64,000 nucleotides of DNA from Bacillota bacterium (lineage in GTDB: Bacteria; Bacillota; Sulfobacillia; DUMF01), in NCBI GenBank assembly GCA_012840015.1, contig DUMF01000002.1:62001-126000 (forward strand). Direction: 5' to 3'. Both the position numbers and the translations under genes were made by a program. Shown here one piece after another: positions 36,228 to 44,212 of this stretch; positions within the stretch are counted from its first letter, which is position 1; each line of letters begins with the position of its first letter. The notes below the pieces were generated by a model. The model made no database searches, had not been told where the DNA came from, and was given only the letters and a program-made list of their open reading frames with translations.

Positions 36228-36279
36228 GTTCGACCTTATTGCTACCAGGGAAGATATAGCGTTCCGCTGGATAAGGTGA
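36205..36279 (+). pseudogene. VapC PIN-domain toxin remnant
   Basis: In a frame different from the antitoxin, the last 24 codons read LLTADHHEFDLIATREDIAF then RWIR and stop, the C-terminus of PIN-domain toxins (last acidic residue in TADHHEFD). All upstream toxin sequence is missing, so the toxin is dead and the antitoxin is an orphan. Confidence 0.65.
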
Positions 36280-36383
36280 TTCCTTTCCCCGAATAGCCTC
36301 TGTTCTAACACTCTTCACTGTTCAGGTGAGGGGCTTTTTTTATTGCCCAAAAACTAAGATCATATCAGGAGGAGATGAAGTGA

Positions 36384-37076
36384 GTGATGACTAAAAAACC
36401 GGCCGTTCCTCTCCAGCGCTGGCAGATGGAAGCTGCCCTGCAGTTGCACCAGAAATGCAAGGGGTGGCAGGCGACGGATGAGGCGCTGGATTCCCTTGCC
36501 CGGTCTTTTCCGGACTTCGATTTCAAATCAACCCTGCTCAAAGCGGCAGCGGTCAACGCCCTCTACGGAACCCAGGTTTACGCCGTAGCAGAGGTGGCAC
36601 AACACTTATGCAGCGTCTTGGGAAATACCACGGTACCGGTTACTCCTGCCCTCGTAGAGGAGCTGGCAAAGGCGAAATTTGTCAGGGGGTCAAAGCACAT
36701 AACATGGACGTTCCGGAGTTTTGCGTCCAAATTCGCCCACTTTTTTATTGATCCGAATCAATTCCCGATTTACGACTCGTATGCGGTTAAGATGCTCACA
36801 TACCATTTGAATGGGAAGGGTAGGGAAGGGCTCTCGTATGAGCAGTTTGCGGCGGGCTTTTTAGCGTTGAAGGATGCCCTGGATTTTCCCGTGACCACTC
36901 GGGAACTCGACCGATACTTGTGGTTGGCAGGCCAATTGAGGGCATGGAAGGGCTTATGCCCCTGGAGAAGACCATATACTGGAATTAATTCCGAATTGCG
37001 GTGCCTCTTCGAAACCCCCGCGCGGGAAGTCCAGGAGCTTACGAGAGCTGTCCTTGGAAGGGGTGAAAATCCGTGA
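36384..37076 (+). CDS. Unknown protein, first gene of a two-gene unit
   Basis: 230 aa, not recognised. It looks all-helical in the first half (QRWQMEAALQLHQKCKGWQA, DEALDSLARSFPDFDFKSTL), with a central conserved-looking segment HITWTFRSFASKFAHFFIDP and FPIYDSYAVKML, reminiscent of helical DNA-binding or glycosylase-like folds but without a catalytic motif I can name. ATG at 36384 or 36387. Its end overlaps the next gene by four bases, so they work together, probably in defence given the setting. Confidence 0.6.
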   Translation: MMTKKPAVPLQRWQMEAALQLHQKCKGWQATDEALDSLARSFPDFDFKSTLLKAAAVNALYGTQVYAVAEVAQHLCSVLGNTTVPVTPALVEELAKAKFVRGSKHITWTFRSFASKFAHFFIDPNQFPIYDSYAVKMLTYHLNGKGREGLSYEQFAAGFLALKDALDFPVTTRELDRYLWLAGQLRAWKGLCPWRRPYTGINSELRCLFETPAREVQELTRAVLGRGENP

Positions 37077-37549
37077 GCAATACTGGGCATGAAGGCCGCA
37101 CTTTTCGCAGCACCGCCTCATTCGGCAAACGGCAGGAATACGTTGTCATAGCTGAATTGCTCCGGCAGGGCTTTGACGTCTACCAGACGCTTGTGGACGA
37201 CCAGGGTATCGACTGCATCATACGGCAGGAAAGGGAAGGCGAGCTACGGTATCTGGACGTCCAGATCAAAGCGCGGTCGAAAGATTGCAATCCCCGAAAT
37301 GCCGGACGTTTTGCCGCCATGGAAATTACCAATCCCCGATCGAACTACTTTTTCATTTTTTACTCGGAGCAGGTTGATGCTTACTGGGTGGTTCCTTCGG
37401 AAGAGGTCGTCCGGCTTGCCCTTCGGAATAAGACGGGAAGAAACGGGGGGCGGTACACAATAAACTTTTGCAACGCAAGGGCAGACGGCACGGTGGTGGC
37501 CCGTCCGAAGTTTGACCGTTATAGAAATAATTTCAGACTATTGGAGTAG
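37073..37549 (+). CDS. PD-(D/E)XK nuclease-like protein (DUF4365-type)
   Basis: 158 aa. FGKRQEYVVIAELLRQGFDV opens the fold, followed by DDQGIDCIIRQ and YLDVQIKARS: the D...D-x-Q-x-K pattern of the restriction-nuclease-like superfamily, then YFFIFYSEQVDAYWVVPSEE. This is the layout of DUF4365 proteins, found often beside defence genes. GTG start coupled to the gene before. DNA cleavage is inferred, not shown. Confidence 0.7.
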   Translation: MSNTGHEGRTFRSTASFGKRQEYVVIAELLRQGFDVYQTLVDDQGIDCIIRQEREGELRYLDVQIKARSKDCNPRNAGRFAAMEITNPRSNYFFIFYSEQVDAYWVVPSEEVVRLALRNKTGRNGGRYTINFCNARADGTVVARPKFDRYRNNFRLLE

Positions 37550-37593
37550 CATGCAGAAAAATTTTGGGTATCGTTTGCCCGTTATTAAAGATG

Positions 37594-37633
37594 AAAACAG
37601 CCGGCTTTGCTGCGAAAACCGGCTGTTAAATTT
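37594..37633 (+). terminator. Terminator after the two-gene unit
   Basis: AACAGCCGG (37596-37604) pairs with CCGGCTGTT (37619-37627), with A- and T-rich flanks; the T run is short. Confidence 0.7.
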
Positions 37634-37802
37634 TCACGCCAATGGAGTTTGTGGCCATGAGCCAGTAGGATGAAGAAACGCTTAAATACACAATTGTAAA
37701 TAGATTAGATTTTGCAGGTTTTTCAATTGGCAGGATTTTCATGTTTTCCTGCCGAATGAGTCCTTATATCCAGTTTTCCATACTTCCTGGCAGGTGGTTT
37801 TC

Positions 37803-38003
37803 TTGGCTCAAAAGAAAATTTTTACAGCCAAAATGGGACCGAAGGGTCAAATGACGTTGCCAAAAGAAATACGGACTGCCCTTGGAATAGAAGATGGCGA
37901 CCGGGTTCTTCTCAGAATCGAAGACGATGGGAAGGTTGTCCTGGAGAAGGCGATAATTATTCCCGCAAGTAAAAAAGATGGGTTTCATGTCCAATCGGAC
38001 TAG
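37803..38003 (+). CDS. AbrB/SpoVT family DNA-binding protein
   Basis: 66 aa from TTG 37803 (AGGTGG seven bases upstream; GTG 37794 is an alternative). KMGPKGQMTLPKEIRTALGI and EDGDRVLLRIEDDGKVVLEK are the standard AbrB/MazE strand-swap motifs. It directly precedes the helicase gene, so it may regulate the defence cluster; no toxin partner follows. Confidence 0.75.
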   Translation: MAQKKIFTAKMGPKGQMTLPKEIRTALGIEDGDRVLLRIEDDGKVVLEKAIIIPASKKDGFHVQSD

Positions 38004-38051
38004 ACAATAAAAAGATATAGTGTTGTGGTATACACGAGGCAGGTGACCGGC

Positions 38052-41000
38052 GTGGTGACTCTTGAAATTGGTGATATAGTAAGTGGCTCAATTTTTCCCG
38101 AACCAGTTAAAGTGGTGGCTATTAGAGATATAGGTTCGAAGATGGTCAAAATCGAGGCTGTCGGTGTTAATTCCAGGAGATATTATGATCCCATCCTGGG
38201 CCCTGATGAGCTAGCAACTATTGTCAAATCTTCTGAACACCATCTAGTGCTCTCAGGTGAAGCCGAGCATGTATTTCTTTACTTGGAAGGTATGCGAATC
38301 CGTAATGCCTTCCAGTTTGACCCGCTATACGGCGTGAGCGTTTCGCAGGTTGACCCTTTGCCGCACCAAATCGAAGCCGTCTACCATCACATTCTCAAGA
38401 ATCCCAGCATTCGTTTCCTGCTGGCCGACGATCCCGGTGCTGGCAAGACTATAATGGCCGGGCTATTATTGAAAGAGTTGAAATACAGAGGTCTGGTTAA
38501 TCGAGTCCTTATTATCGTGCCCGGGCATCTAAAGGAACAATGGTTACGCGAGATGAAAGAGCGCTTTCAGGAGAGTTTTATAATTGTCGACCGCGGTGTA
38601 ATGAACGCCAGCTGGGGCCAAAACGTATGGACCGAGCGCCATCAAATTATAACTTCCCTGGATTTTGCCAAACAGGAGGACGTCATGTTTGCTCTAAAGG
38701 ATTCCTCCTGGGACCTGGTGATCGTGGACGAAGCCCACAAGATGTCCGCCTATAAGTACGGGGAAAAGATCAATAAAACCGCCCGCTACCAGTTCGGCGA
38801 GCTGATTTCCCAGATTACAAAGTACCTTCTCTTTCTCACCGCCACCCCCCATCGTGGCGATCCAGAAAACTTCCGCCTGTTTTTGGACCTTCTACAGCCA
38901 GGTTTTTTTGCCAATACCGAAATGCTGGCTGCCTCTATTCAAAATAAAGATAATCCGCTTTTTTTACGGCGGCTTAAAGAAGACCTTAAAGGGTTTGACA
39001 ATACCCCCCTTTTCCCGCCCCGTCAAGTAGAGACGGTGAAGTACCGGCTGAGTGATGCAGAAAAGATGCTCTACAACGCCGTCACCGAGTATGTGGAGCA
39101 AAACTTCAACAAGGCCTTGCAGAAGGAGAAGCGCAATGTTGCCTTTGCCCTGACCATCCTGCAACGTAGGCTGGCCTCCAGCGTCAGGGCGGTGCGTAAG
39201 TCTTTAGAACGCCGCCGTAGCAGGCTGGAGGAGCTGTATAAAAAGGGGCAGTTGCTCCAGGAGGTAGGCTACACGGAAGAGTATTTAGAAGACCTGGAAG
39301 AGAACCAGCGCTGGCAGAAAGAAGAAGAGCTCCTGGAAAAACTGACTTCGGCAGAAACACTGGAAGAACTGAAGGTTGAAATTGATAAGTTAGCCGAGCT
39401 TGTTCTTCTGGCTAGGGAGGTTGAAAAGCGGGAGATCGAGACGAAGCTGAACCGCCTCAGGGAAGTTATTGAAGATGTAAGGTTGCGGGAGACTGGCGCT
39501 AAAATCCTTATTTTTACTGAATCCAGGGACACGCTGGAGTATCTGGCCGAGAAAATTAGCAAGAAATGGGGATATACCGTTACCACTATTCACGGCGGGA
39601 TGGGTATGGATGCTCGCATCAGGGCGGAACATGAATTTAAGAACAGAGCCCAGGTCATGGTGGCCACGGAAGCAGCGGGTGAGGGTATCAACCTCCAATT
39701 CTGCTGGCTGATGGTTAATTACGACATCCCCTGGAACCCCAACCGCCTGGAACAGAGGATGGGGCGCATCCACCGCTACGGCCAACAGCACGAGGTTCAT
39801 ATTTACAACCTGGTGGCGGTGGATACTCGGGAAGGAAAAATTTTGGAAAAGCTCTTTGAGAAGCTGAACCGCATGAAAGAACACCTGGGTTCGGACCGGG
39901 TTTTCGATGTCATTGGCGACATCCTGCCTGGAACCAGCTTGAAAGACCTTATTCTGGAAGCTATTGCCAACCGCCGGACTATGGAAGATATTTTGGCCGA
40001 GATGGAGCGGGTCCCTGATGCCGAGGCCATCCAAAGGGTCAGGGAGGCAACTATGGAAGCCCTGGCCACGCGCCACATTGACCTTTCCCGGATCATTGGC
40101 GAGCAGAGGGTCGCTCGGGAGAACCGTTTGGTGCCGGAGTATATCGAAAAGTTTTTCCTGCGGGCTGCCCAAAAGCTCGAGCTCAAAATAGAAAAACGCC
40201 AGGATGGTTTCTGGCGGGTGGCCTCAGTTCCCTTTGAAGTGCGTAACCAGCCTTACGAATTCAAGATTAAATACGGCGAAGTACAGCGGGAGTATCTGAA
40301 GGTTGCTTTTGATAAGGAGACGGCCTTTAAGGGGCAATCCGAGTTTGTCACTATGGGCCATCCATTGATGGAGGCCGTTTTAGAAACCGTATTTAAGAAA
40401 TACCGGCAGGATGCTTCCCGCGGCGCGATTTTTATCGATCCCGACGGCAAAAAGAACGGGCTGTTGTGGTTTATGATGGGGGAGATAAAGGACGGAAGAG
40501 GGGAGGTAGCCGGTCGTAAACTGTTCTGCATTTACCAGGCTGCCGATGGCCGGCTGTTTGCCGTTAATCCCTCGCTAATCTGGGATCTCAAGCCGAGTAA
40601 AAGTGGTTCTCATGGCTTGGAAGAAGAGGTCTTGCCCGTATCGCAGGAAGATGTTATCGCCTTTGCTTTAGAGTATCAAGTGCTTCCCTACAGGGAGGAG
40701 TTGCTGGAGCAGAGGCGGCGGGACGCCGCCCTCAAGGAAAAATATGGCCTCAGGTCTATCGAATCGCTAGTCCTGGAATCGGAGGCCAAGCTGGCCGACT
40801 ATGAGATAAGAAAGCTCAAGGGTGAGAATATCCCAGATGTAACCATCATCCAGGAACAACGCAAGCGGGAAGACCTGGAACGGAAAAAAGAGCGGCTCCT
40901 GGACGATATTCGCGCCCAGACCAGTCTCTATCCTTCCGAACCCACTCTCGTGGCCATAGTTCGGGTGGTACCGGGGGGTTCTCTGCCGGATGAGATGGTC

Positions 41001-41378
41001 AGCGATGAGGCGATAGAACAGGTGGGGATGGACCTGGCCATGAGGTATGAGCGGGAACAGGGCAGGCAGCCGGAAGACGTGTCCGCTCAGGCCCTGGGTT
41101 ATGATATTCGCTCTATCGATAAGCATGGAAATTATCGCTACATCGAGGTTAAGGCCCGGGCCAGATCTGGAGCCATCGCCCTGACCCCCAACGAGTGGGT
41201 AATGGCCAATCGCCTGGGAGAGGAATACTGGCTGTACGTGGTGGAGCAGGCAGCAGCAAACCCACAGCTTTACCTGATCCAGAACCCGGCAGCTTGTTTG
41301 AAGCCTGACGAGCAGGTGGAAATTGTGCGGTACGTGGTCAGGAGCTGGCAGCCTTTAGCCACAAGGGCTGAAGTGTAA
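38052..41378 (+). CDS. SNF2/DEAD-like helicase with C-terminal DUF3883 domain
   Basis: About 1108 aa. Superfamily 2 motifs: DDPGAGKTIMAG (Walker A), VIVDEAHK (DEAH), FLTATPH, ILIFTESRDTLEYL, ATEAAGEGINLQFC and RMGRIHRYGQ (motif VI). The end has YDIRSIDKHGNYRYIEVKAR and WVMANRLGEEYWLYVV, the DUF3883 nuclease-like fold with E-x-K residues. GTG 38052 is chosen since AGGTGA lies five bases upstream; GTG 38025 is possible. First gene of the helicase-methylase-ATPase trio; similar helicases occur in BREX and DISARM loci. Confidence 0.88.
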   Translation: MVTLEIGDIVSGSIFPEPVKVVAIRDIGSKMVKIEAVGVNSRRYYDPILGPDELATIVKSSEHHLVLSGEAEHVFLYLEGMRIRNAFQFDPLYGVSVSQVDPLPHQIEAVYHHILKNPSIRFLLADDPGAGKTIMAGLLLKELKYRGLVNRVLIIVPGHLKEQWLREMKERFQESFIIVDRGVMNASWGQNVWTERHQIITSLDFAKQEDVMFALKDSSWDLVIVDEAHKMSAYKYGEKINKTARYQFGELISQITKYLLFLTATPHRGDPENFRLFLDLLQPGFFANTEMLAASIQNKDNPLFLRRLKEDLKGFDNTPLFPPRQVETVKYRLSDAEKMLYNAVTEYVEQNFNKALQKEKRNVAFALTILQRRLASSVRAVRKSLERRRSRLEELYKKGQLLQEVGYTEEYLEDLEENQRWQKEEELLEKLTSAETLEELKVEIDKLAELVLLAREVEKREIETKLNRLREVIEDVRLRETGAKILIFTESRDTLEYLAEKISKKWGYTVTTIHGGMGMDARIRAEHEFKNRAQVMVATEAAGEGINLQFCWLMVNYDIPWNPNRLEQRMGRIHRYGQQHEVHIYNLVAVDTREGKILEKLFEKLNRMKEHLGSDRVFDVIGDILPGTSLKDLILEAIANRRTMEDILAEMERVPDAEAIQRVREATMEALATRHIDLSRIIGEQRVARENRLVPEYIEKFFLRAAQKLELKIEKRQDGFWRVASVPFEVRNQPYEFKIKYGEVQREYLKVAFDKETAFKGQSEFVTMGHPLMEAVLETVFKKYRQDASRGAIFIDPDGKKNGLLWFMMGEIKDGRGEVAGRKLFCIYQAADGRLFAVNPSLIWDLKPSKSGSHGLEEEVLPVSQEDVIAFALEYQVLPYREELLEQRRRDAALKEKYGLRSIESLVLESEAKLADYEIRKLKGENIPDVTIIQEQRKREDLERKKERLLDDIRAQTSLYPSEPTLVAIVRVVPGGSLPDEMVSDEAIEQVGMDLAMRYEREQGRQPEDVSAQALGYDIRSIDKHGNYRYIEVKARARSGAIALTPNEWVMANRLGEEYWLYVVEQAAANPQLYLIQNPAACLKPDEQVEIVRYVVRSWQPLATRAEV

Positions 41379-41463
41379 CTGGCTGTGGACGGATCTCTCG
41401 TGAGAGCAACATTATTCTTCCCAAGAGGAAAAAAGGTTAGTAGCAATGGGGAGCGTGTAGACG

Positions 41464-44178
41464 TTGGGCATTAAAAAGGCCTTTATCGAAACCACTTTTC
41501 CGGTCAAAGCCGTAAGTGAGCAATCGGCCCGGGAGAAGAACATCCGGCACGGGCACATTTCCACATTACATATCTGGTGGGCCAGGCGGCCGCTGGCAGC
41601 TTCGCGGGCAACTATCTATGCCGCCCTTACCCCGGAACCGAAAGATGAAGTAGAGCGCCTAGCACGGGCTGACTTCATTGCCGAGCTTTCCAAGTGGGAA
41701 AACTCCTTAAATCCCTACTACGTTGAGCGGGCTAGAAGGGAGATCCTAGCGGCTAACGGTGGCACTCCGCCCAAGGTTTTAGATCCTTTTAACGGAGGAG
41801 GTTCTATTGCCCTTGAAGCCTTGCGCCTGGGCTGCGAGACCTACGCCAGTGACCTTAACCCCGTGGCCGTGCTGATCGAAAAGGCAACACTGGAATTTCC
41901 CCAGAGGTATGGCAGGCCGGTAATACGGAAAGAGCGTACGCCAGTGGGCGAAATGGAGCGAGAGGCTAATCCCCTTTTGGAGGATGTTGAGCGCTGGGGG
42001 GATTGGGTCCTGGAGGAGGCCAGAAAAGAAATCGGGCGCTTTTACCCTGCCGATTCCGACGGGAGCATCCCGGTGGGCTATATCTGGGCACGGACAGTGA
42101 AGTGCCAGAATCCAACCTGCGGTGCAGAGATCTTCTTGATGCGCCAGACCTGGCTGGCCAAGAAGGAGAATAAGCAGGTGGCCCTGCGGATCGTGCCGCG
42201 GGGTAGAAATGTAGGATTTGAAATTGCTGAAGGCCAGGAGATAGACTTTGACCCCAGGCAAGGTACCGTTGCCCGGGCGAAGACCATCTGCCCCTGTTGT
42301 GGCAGTGGCCTGACCGACAAAGAGGTGCGCCGGCAGTTCCAGGAGGGCAGGGCAGGCCAGCGCATGGTGGCGGTAGTCCTGCATCACCCGAACCGGCAGG
42401 GCAAGACCTACCGGGTGGCCACGGAAAAGGACGTAGAGGTTTTCCAGGAAGCTGAGAGGTATGTGGAACAAAAGCGGGGGGAGCTTTGGGATAAGTGGGG
42501 CTTCGACCCGGTGCCGGATGAACCTACCCCTAAAGGAGGAGGATCGGGAGCGGAGAGGGCCTTTTCGGTATATAACTGGGGCATGACCACCTGGGGCGAC
42601 CTCTTCAACCCCCGACAGAAGCTGGCACTGATCACCTTTGCGGATAAGGTGCGACAGGCGCAAGCTCTGATGCTGGCCGAGGGGTACGAGGAGGAGTACG
42701 CCAGGGCGGTGGTGACGTATTTGGCGTTAGGAGTGGATAGGTTAATCTCTTATTGTTCTTCTCTTGGTTACTGGCATGTCTCAGGAGAAAAGATGAGTCC
42801 GTCAATGCAACGGCAGGCGCTAGCAATGGTTTGGGACTATGCAGAACTAAATCCTTTTAGTAAAGCTACGGGGGACTGGAAGTCAGCATTGGATTGGCTC
42901 CTAAGAGTTATTGAACACTGCTGCCAGATAAATACCGCCCCAGCCACCGTCATCCAGGCCTCTACCACCGCTCTGCCCTACTCCGACAACTACTTCGACG
43001 CCGTGGTCACTGATCCGCCGTACTACGATAACGTGCCTTACTCCTACCTCTCGGACTTCTTCTACGTCTGGCTCAAGCGTACTGTGGGAGATTTATACCC
43101 CGAACTTTTTGCCACCCCGCTGACCCCCAAATCCGAAGAAATTGTCGCTTATGCCCATAAGGAAGGCGGCTTTGAGGGGGGCAAGAAGTTTTTTGAGGAA
43201 ATGATTGCCAAAGCCTTCCGGGAAATACACCGCGTCTTGAAACCCGAAGGCATTGCCGTTATTGTCTTTGCCCACAAAACCACGGATGCCTGGGAAACTA
43301 TTATCAATGCGCTTTTGAATTCCGGTCTGTACCTCACCGCCTCCTGGCCCCTTAATACCGAGATGCAGGCACGCCTGCGGGCTAAAGAATCCGCGGCCCT
43401 GGCCTCATCAATTTACATGGTCTGCCGCAAGCGGACGAAAAAGGAAACCGCGTACTTTAACGAGATCAAATCCCAGGTGGAGAAAAGAATCCGTCAAAAG
43501 CTGGACCAGTTCTGGAACGAGGGCATCAGCGGTAGCGACTTCTTCATTTCAGCAATCGGCCCGGCCCTGGAGGTCTTCGGCCGGTATGAGCGGGTAGAGA
43601 CCTATGCCGGGGAAGAAGTTAATGCCGGCGATCTGCTGGAGTTTGTCCGCAAAACCGTGAGCGAGTACGCGCTGACCAAAATCCTCAAGGACAGCCACCT
43701 GGGCGGCATTGACGCCGAAACCCGCTTTTACCTCCTCTGGCGCTGGACCTACAACGGGGCAAAAGTTCTTTTTGACGAGGCCAGGAAGCTGGCCAGTGCC
43801 GTGGGGATCGAGCTTACCCGGTACTGGAACAATGGTTTTATTAAGAAGGAGAAAGAGTTCATTAGCGTATTGGGGCCGAAAGAGCGGGGTACCAGGTTCC
43901 TGGAAAAGGCAAAGCTAGATAATATGGTCGACATCCTCCACGCATGCCTCATCCTGTGGGAGAAAAACCAGCGCCAAAAGATCACGGAAATCCTCGCCGC
44001 TACAGGGCACCTGCATAATAATGCCTTCTGGCAGGTGGCCCAGGCCCTCTCTGAAGTGCTGCCGCCTGGAGACAAGGAAAAACAGATGCTTCAGGGCTTC
44101 TTATACGGGCGGGAGAGTTATCAGAAGTCGGCTAACGGCGGTAATAATGGCGGGCAACTAAACCTTTTTCAAGAGTAA
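41464..44178 (+). CDS. Adenine-specific DNA methyltransferase (DUF1156, Zn ribbon)
   Basis: 904 aa. The N-terminus has the DUF1156 signature [20 protein letters not shown] and [24 protein letters not shown]-binding motif [17 protein letters not shown], a zinc ribbon ([11 protein letters not shown] and [10 protein letters not shown]), and the catalytic [12 protein letters not shown]. It corresponds to the COG1743 type that accompanies DUF499 ATPases. Likely methylates adenine in host DNA to mark self. TTG start. Second gene of the trio. Confidence 0.9.
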   Translation: MGIKKAFIETTFPVKAVSEQSAREKNIRHGHISTLHIWWARRPLAASRATIYAALTPEPKDEVERLARADFIAELSKWENSLNPYYVERARREILAANGGTPPKVLDPFNGGGSIALEALRLGCETYASDLNPVAVLIEKATLEFPQRYGRPVIRKERTPVGEMEREANPLLEDVERWGDWVLEEARKEIGRFYPADSDGSIPVGYIWARTVKCQNPTCGAEIFLMRQTWLAKKENKQVALRIVPRGRNVGFEIAEGQEIDFDPRQGTVARAKTICPCCGSGLTDKEVRRQFQEGRAGQRMVAVVLHHPNRQGKTYRVATEKDVEVFQEAERYVEQKRGELWDKWGFDPVPDEPTPKGGGSGAERAFSVYNWGMTTWGDLFNPRQKLALITFADKVRQAQALMLAEGYEEEYARAVVTYLALGVDRLISYCSSLGYWHVSGEKMSPSMQRQALAMVWDYAELNPFSKATGDWKSALDWLLRVIEHCCQINTAPATVIQASTTALPYSDNYFDAVVTDPPYYDNVPYSYLSDFFYVWLKRTVGDLYPELFATPLTPKSEEIVAYAHKEGGFEGGKKFFEEMIAKAFREIHRVLKPEGIAVIVFAHKTTDAWETIINALLNSGLYLTASWPLNTEMQARLRAKESAALASSIYMVCRKRTKKETAYFNEIKSQVEKRIRQKLDQFWNEGISGSDFFISAIGPALEVFGRYERVETYAGEEVNAGDLLEFVRKTVSEYALTKILKDSHLGGIDAETRFYLLWRWTYNGAKVLFDEARKLASAVGIELTRYWNNGFIKKEKEFISVLGPKERGTRFLEKAKLDNMVDILHACLILWEKNQRQKITEILAATGHLHNNAFWQVAQALSEVLPPGDKEKQMLQGFLYGRESYQKSANGGNNGGQLNLFQE

Positions 44179-44212
44179 CTTCGGGAGCAATGATTTTAGA
44201 GGAGGCGCGTCT

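Noticed and set aside
39390-40172. 260-aa minus-strand open frame in the helicase
   Set aside because: Shadow of the helicase coding sequence.
41779-42663. 294-aa minus-strand open frame in the methylase
   Set aside because: Shadow of the DUF1156 methylase; the plus strand holds all the family motifs.
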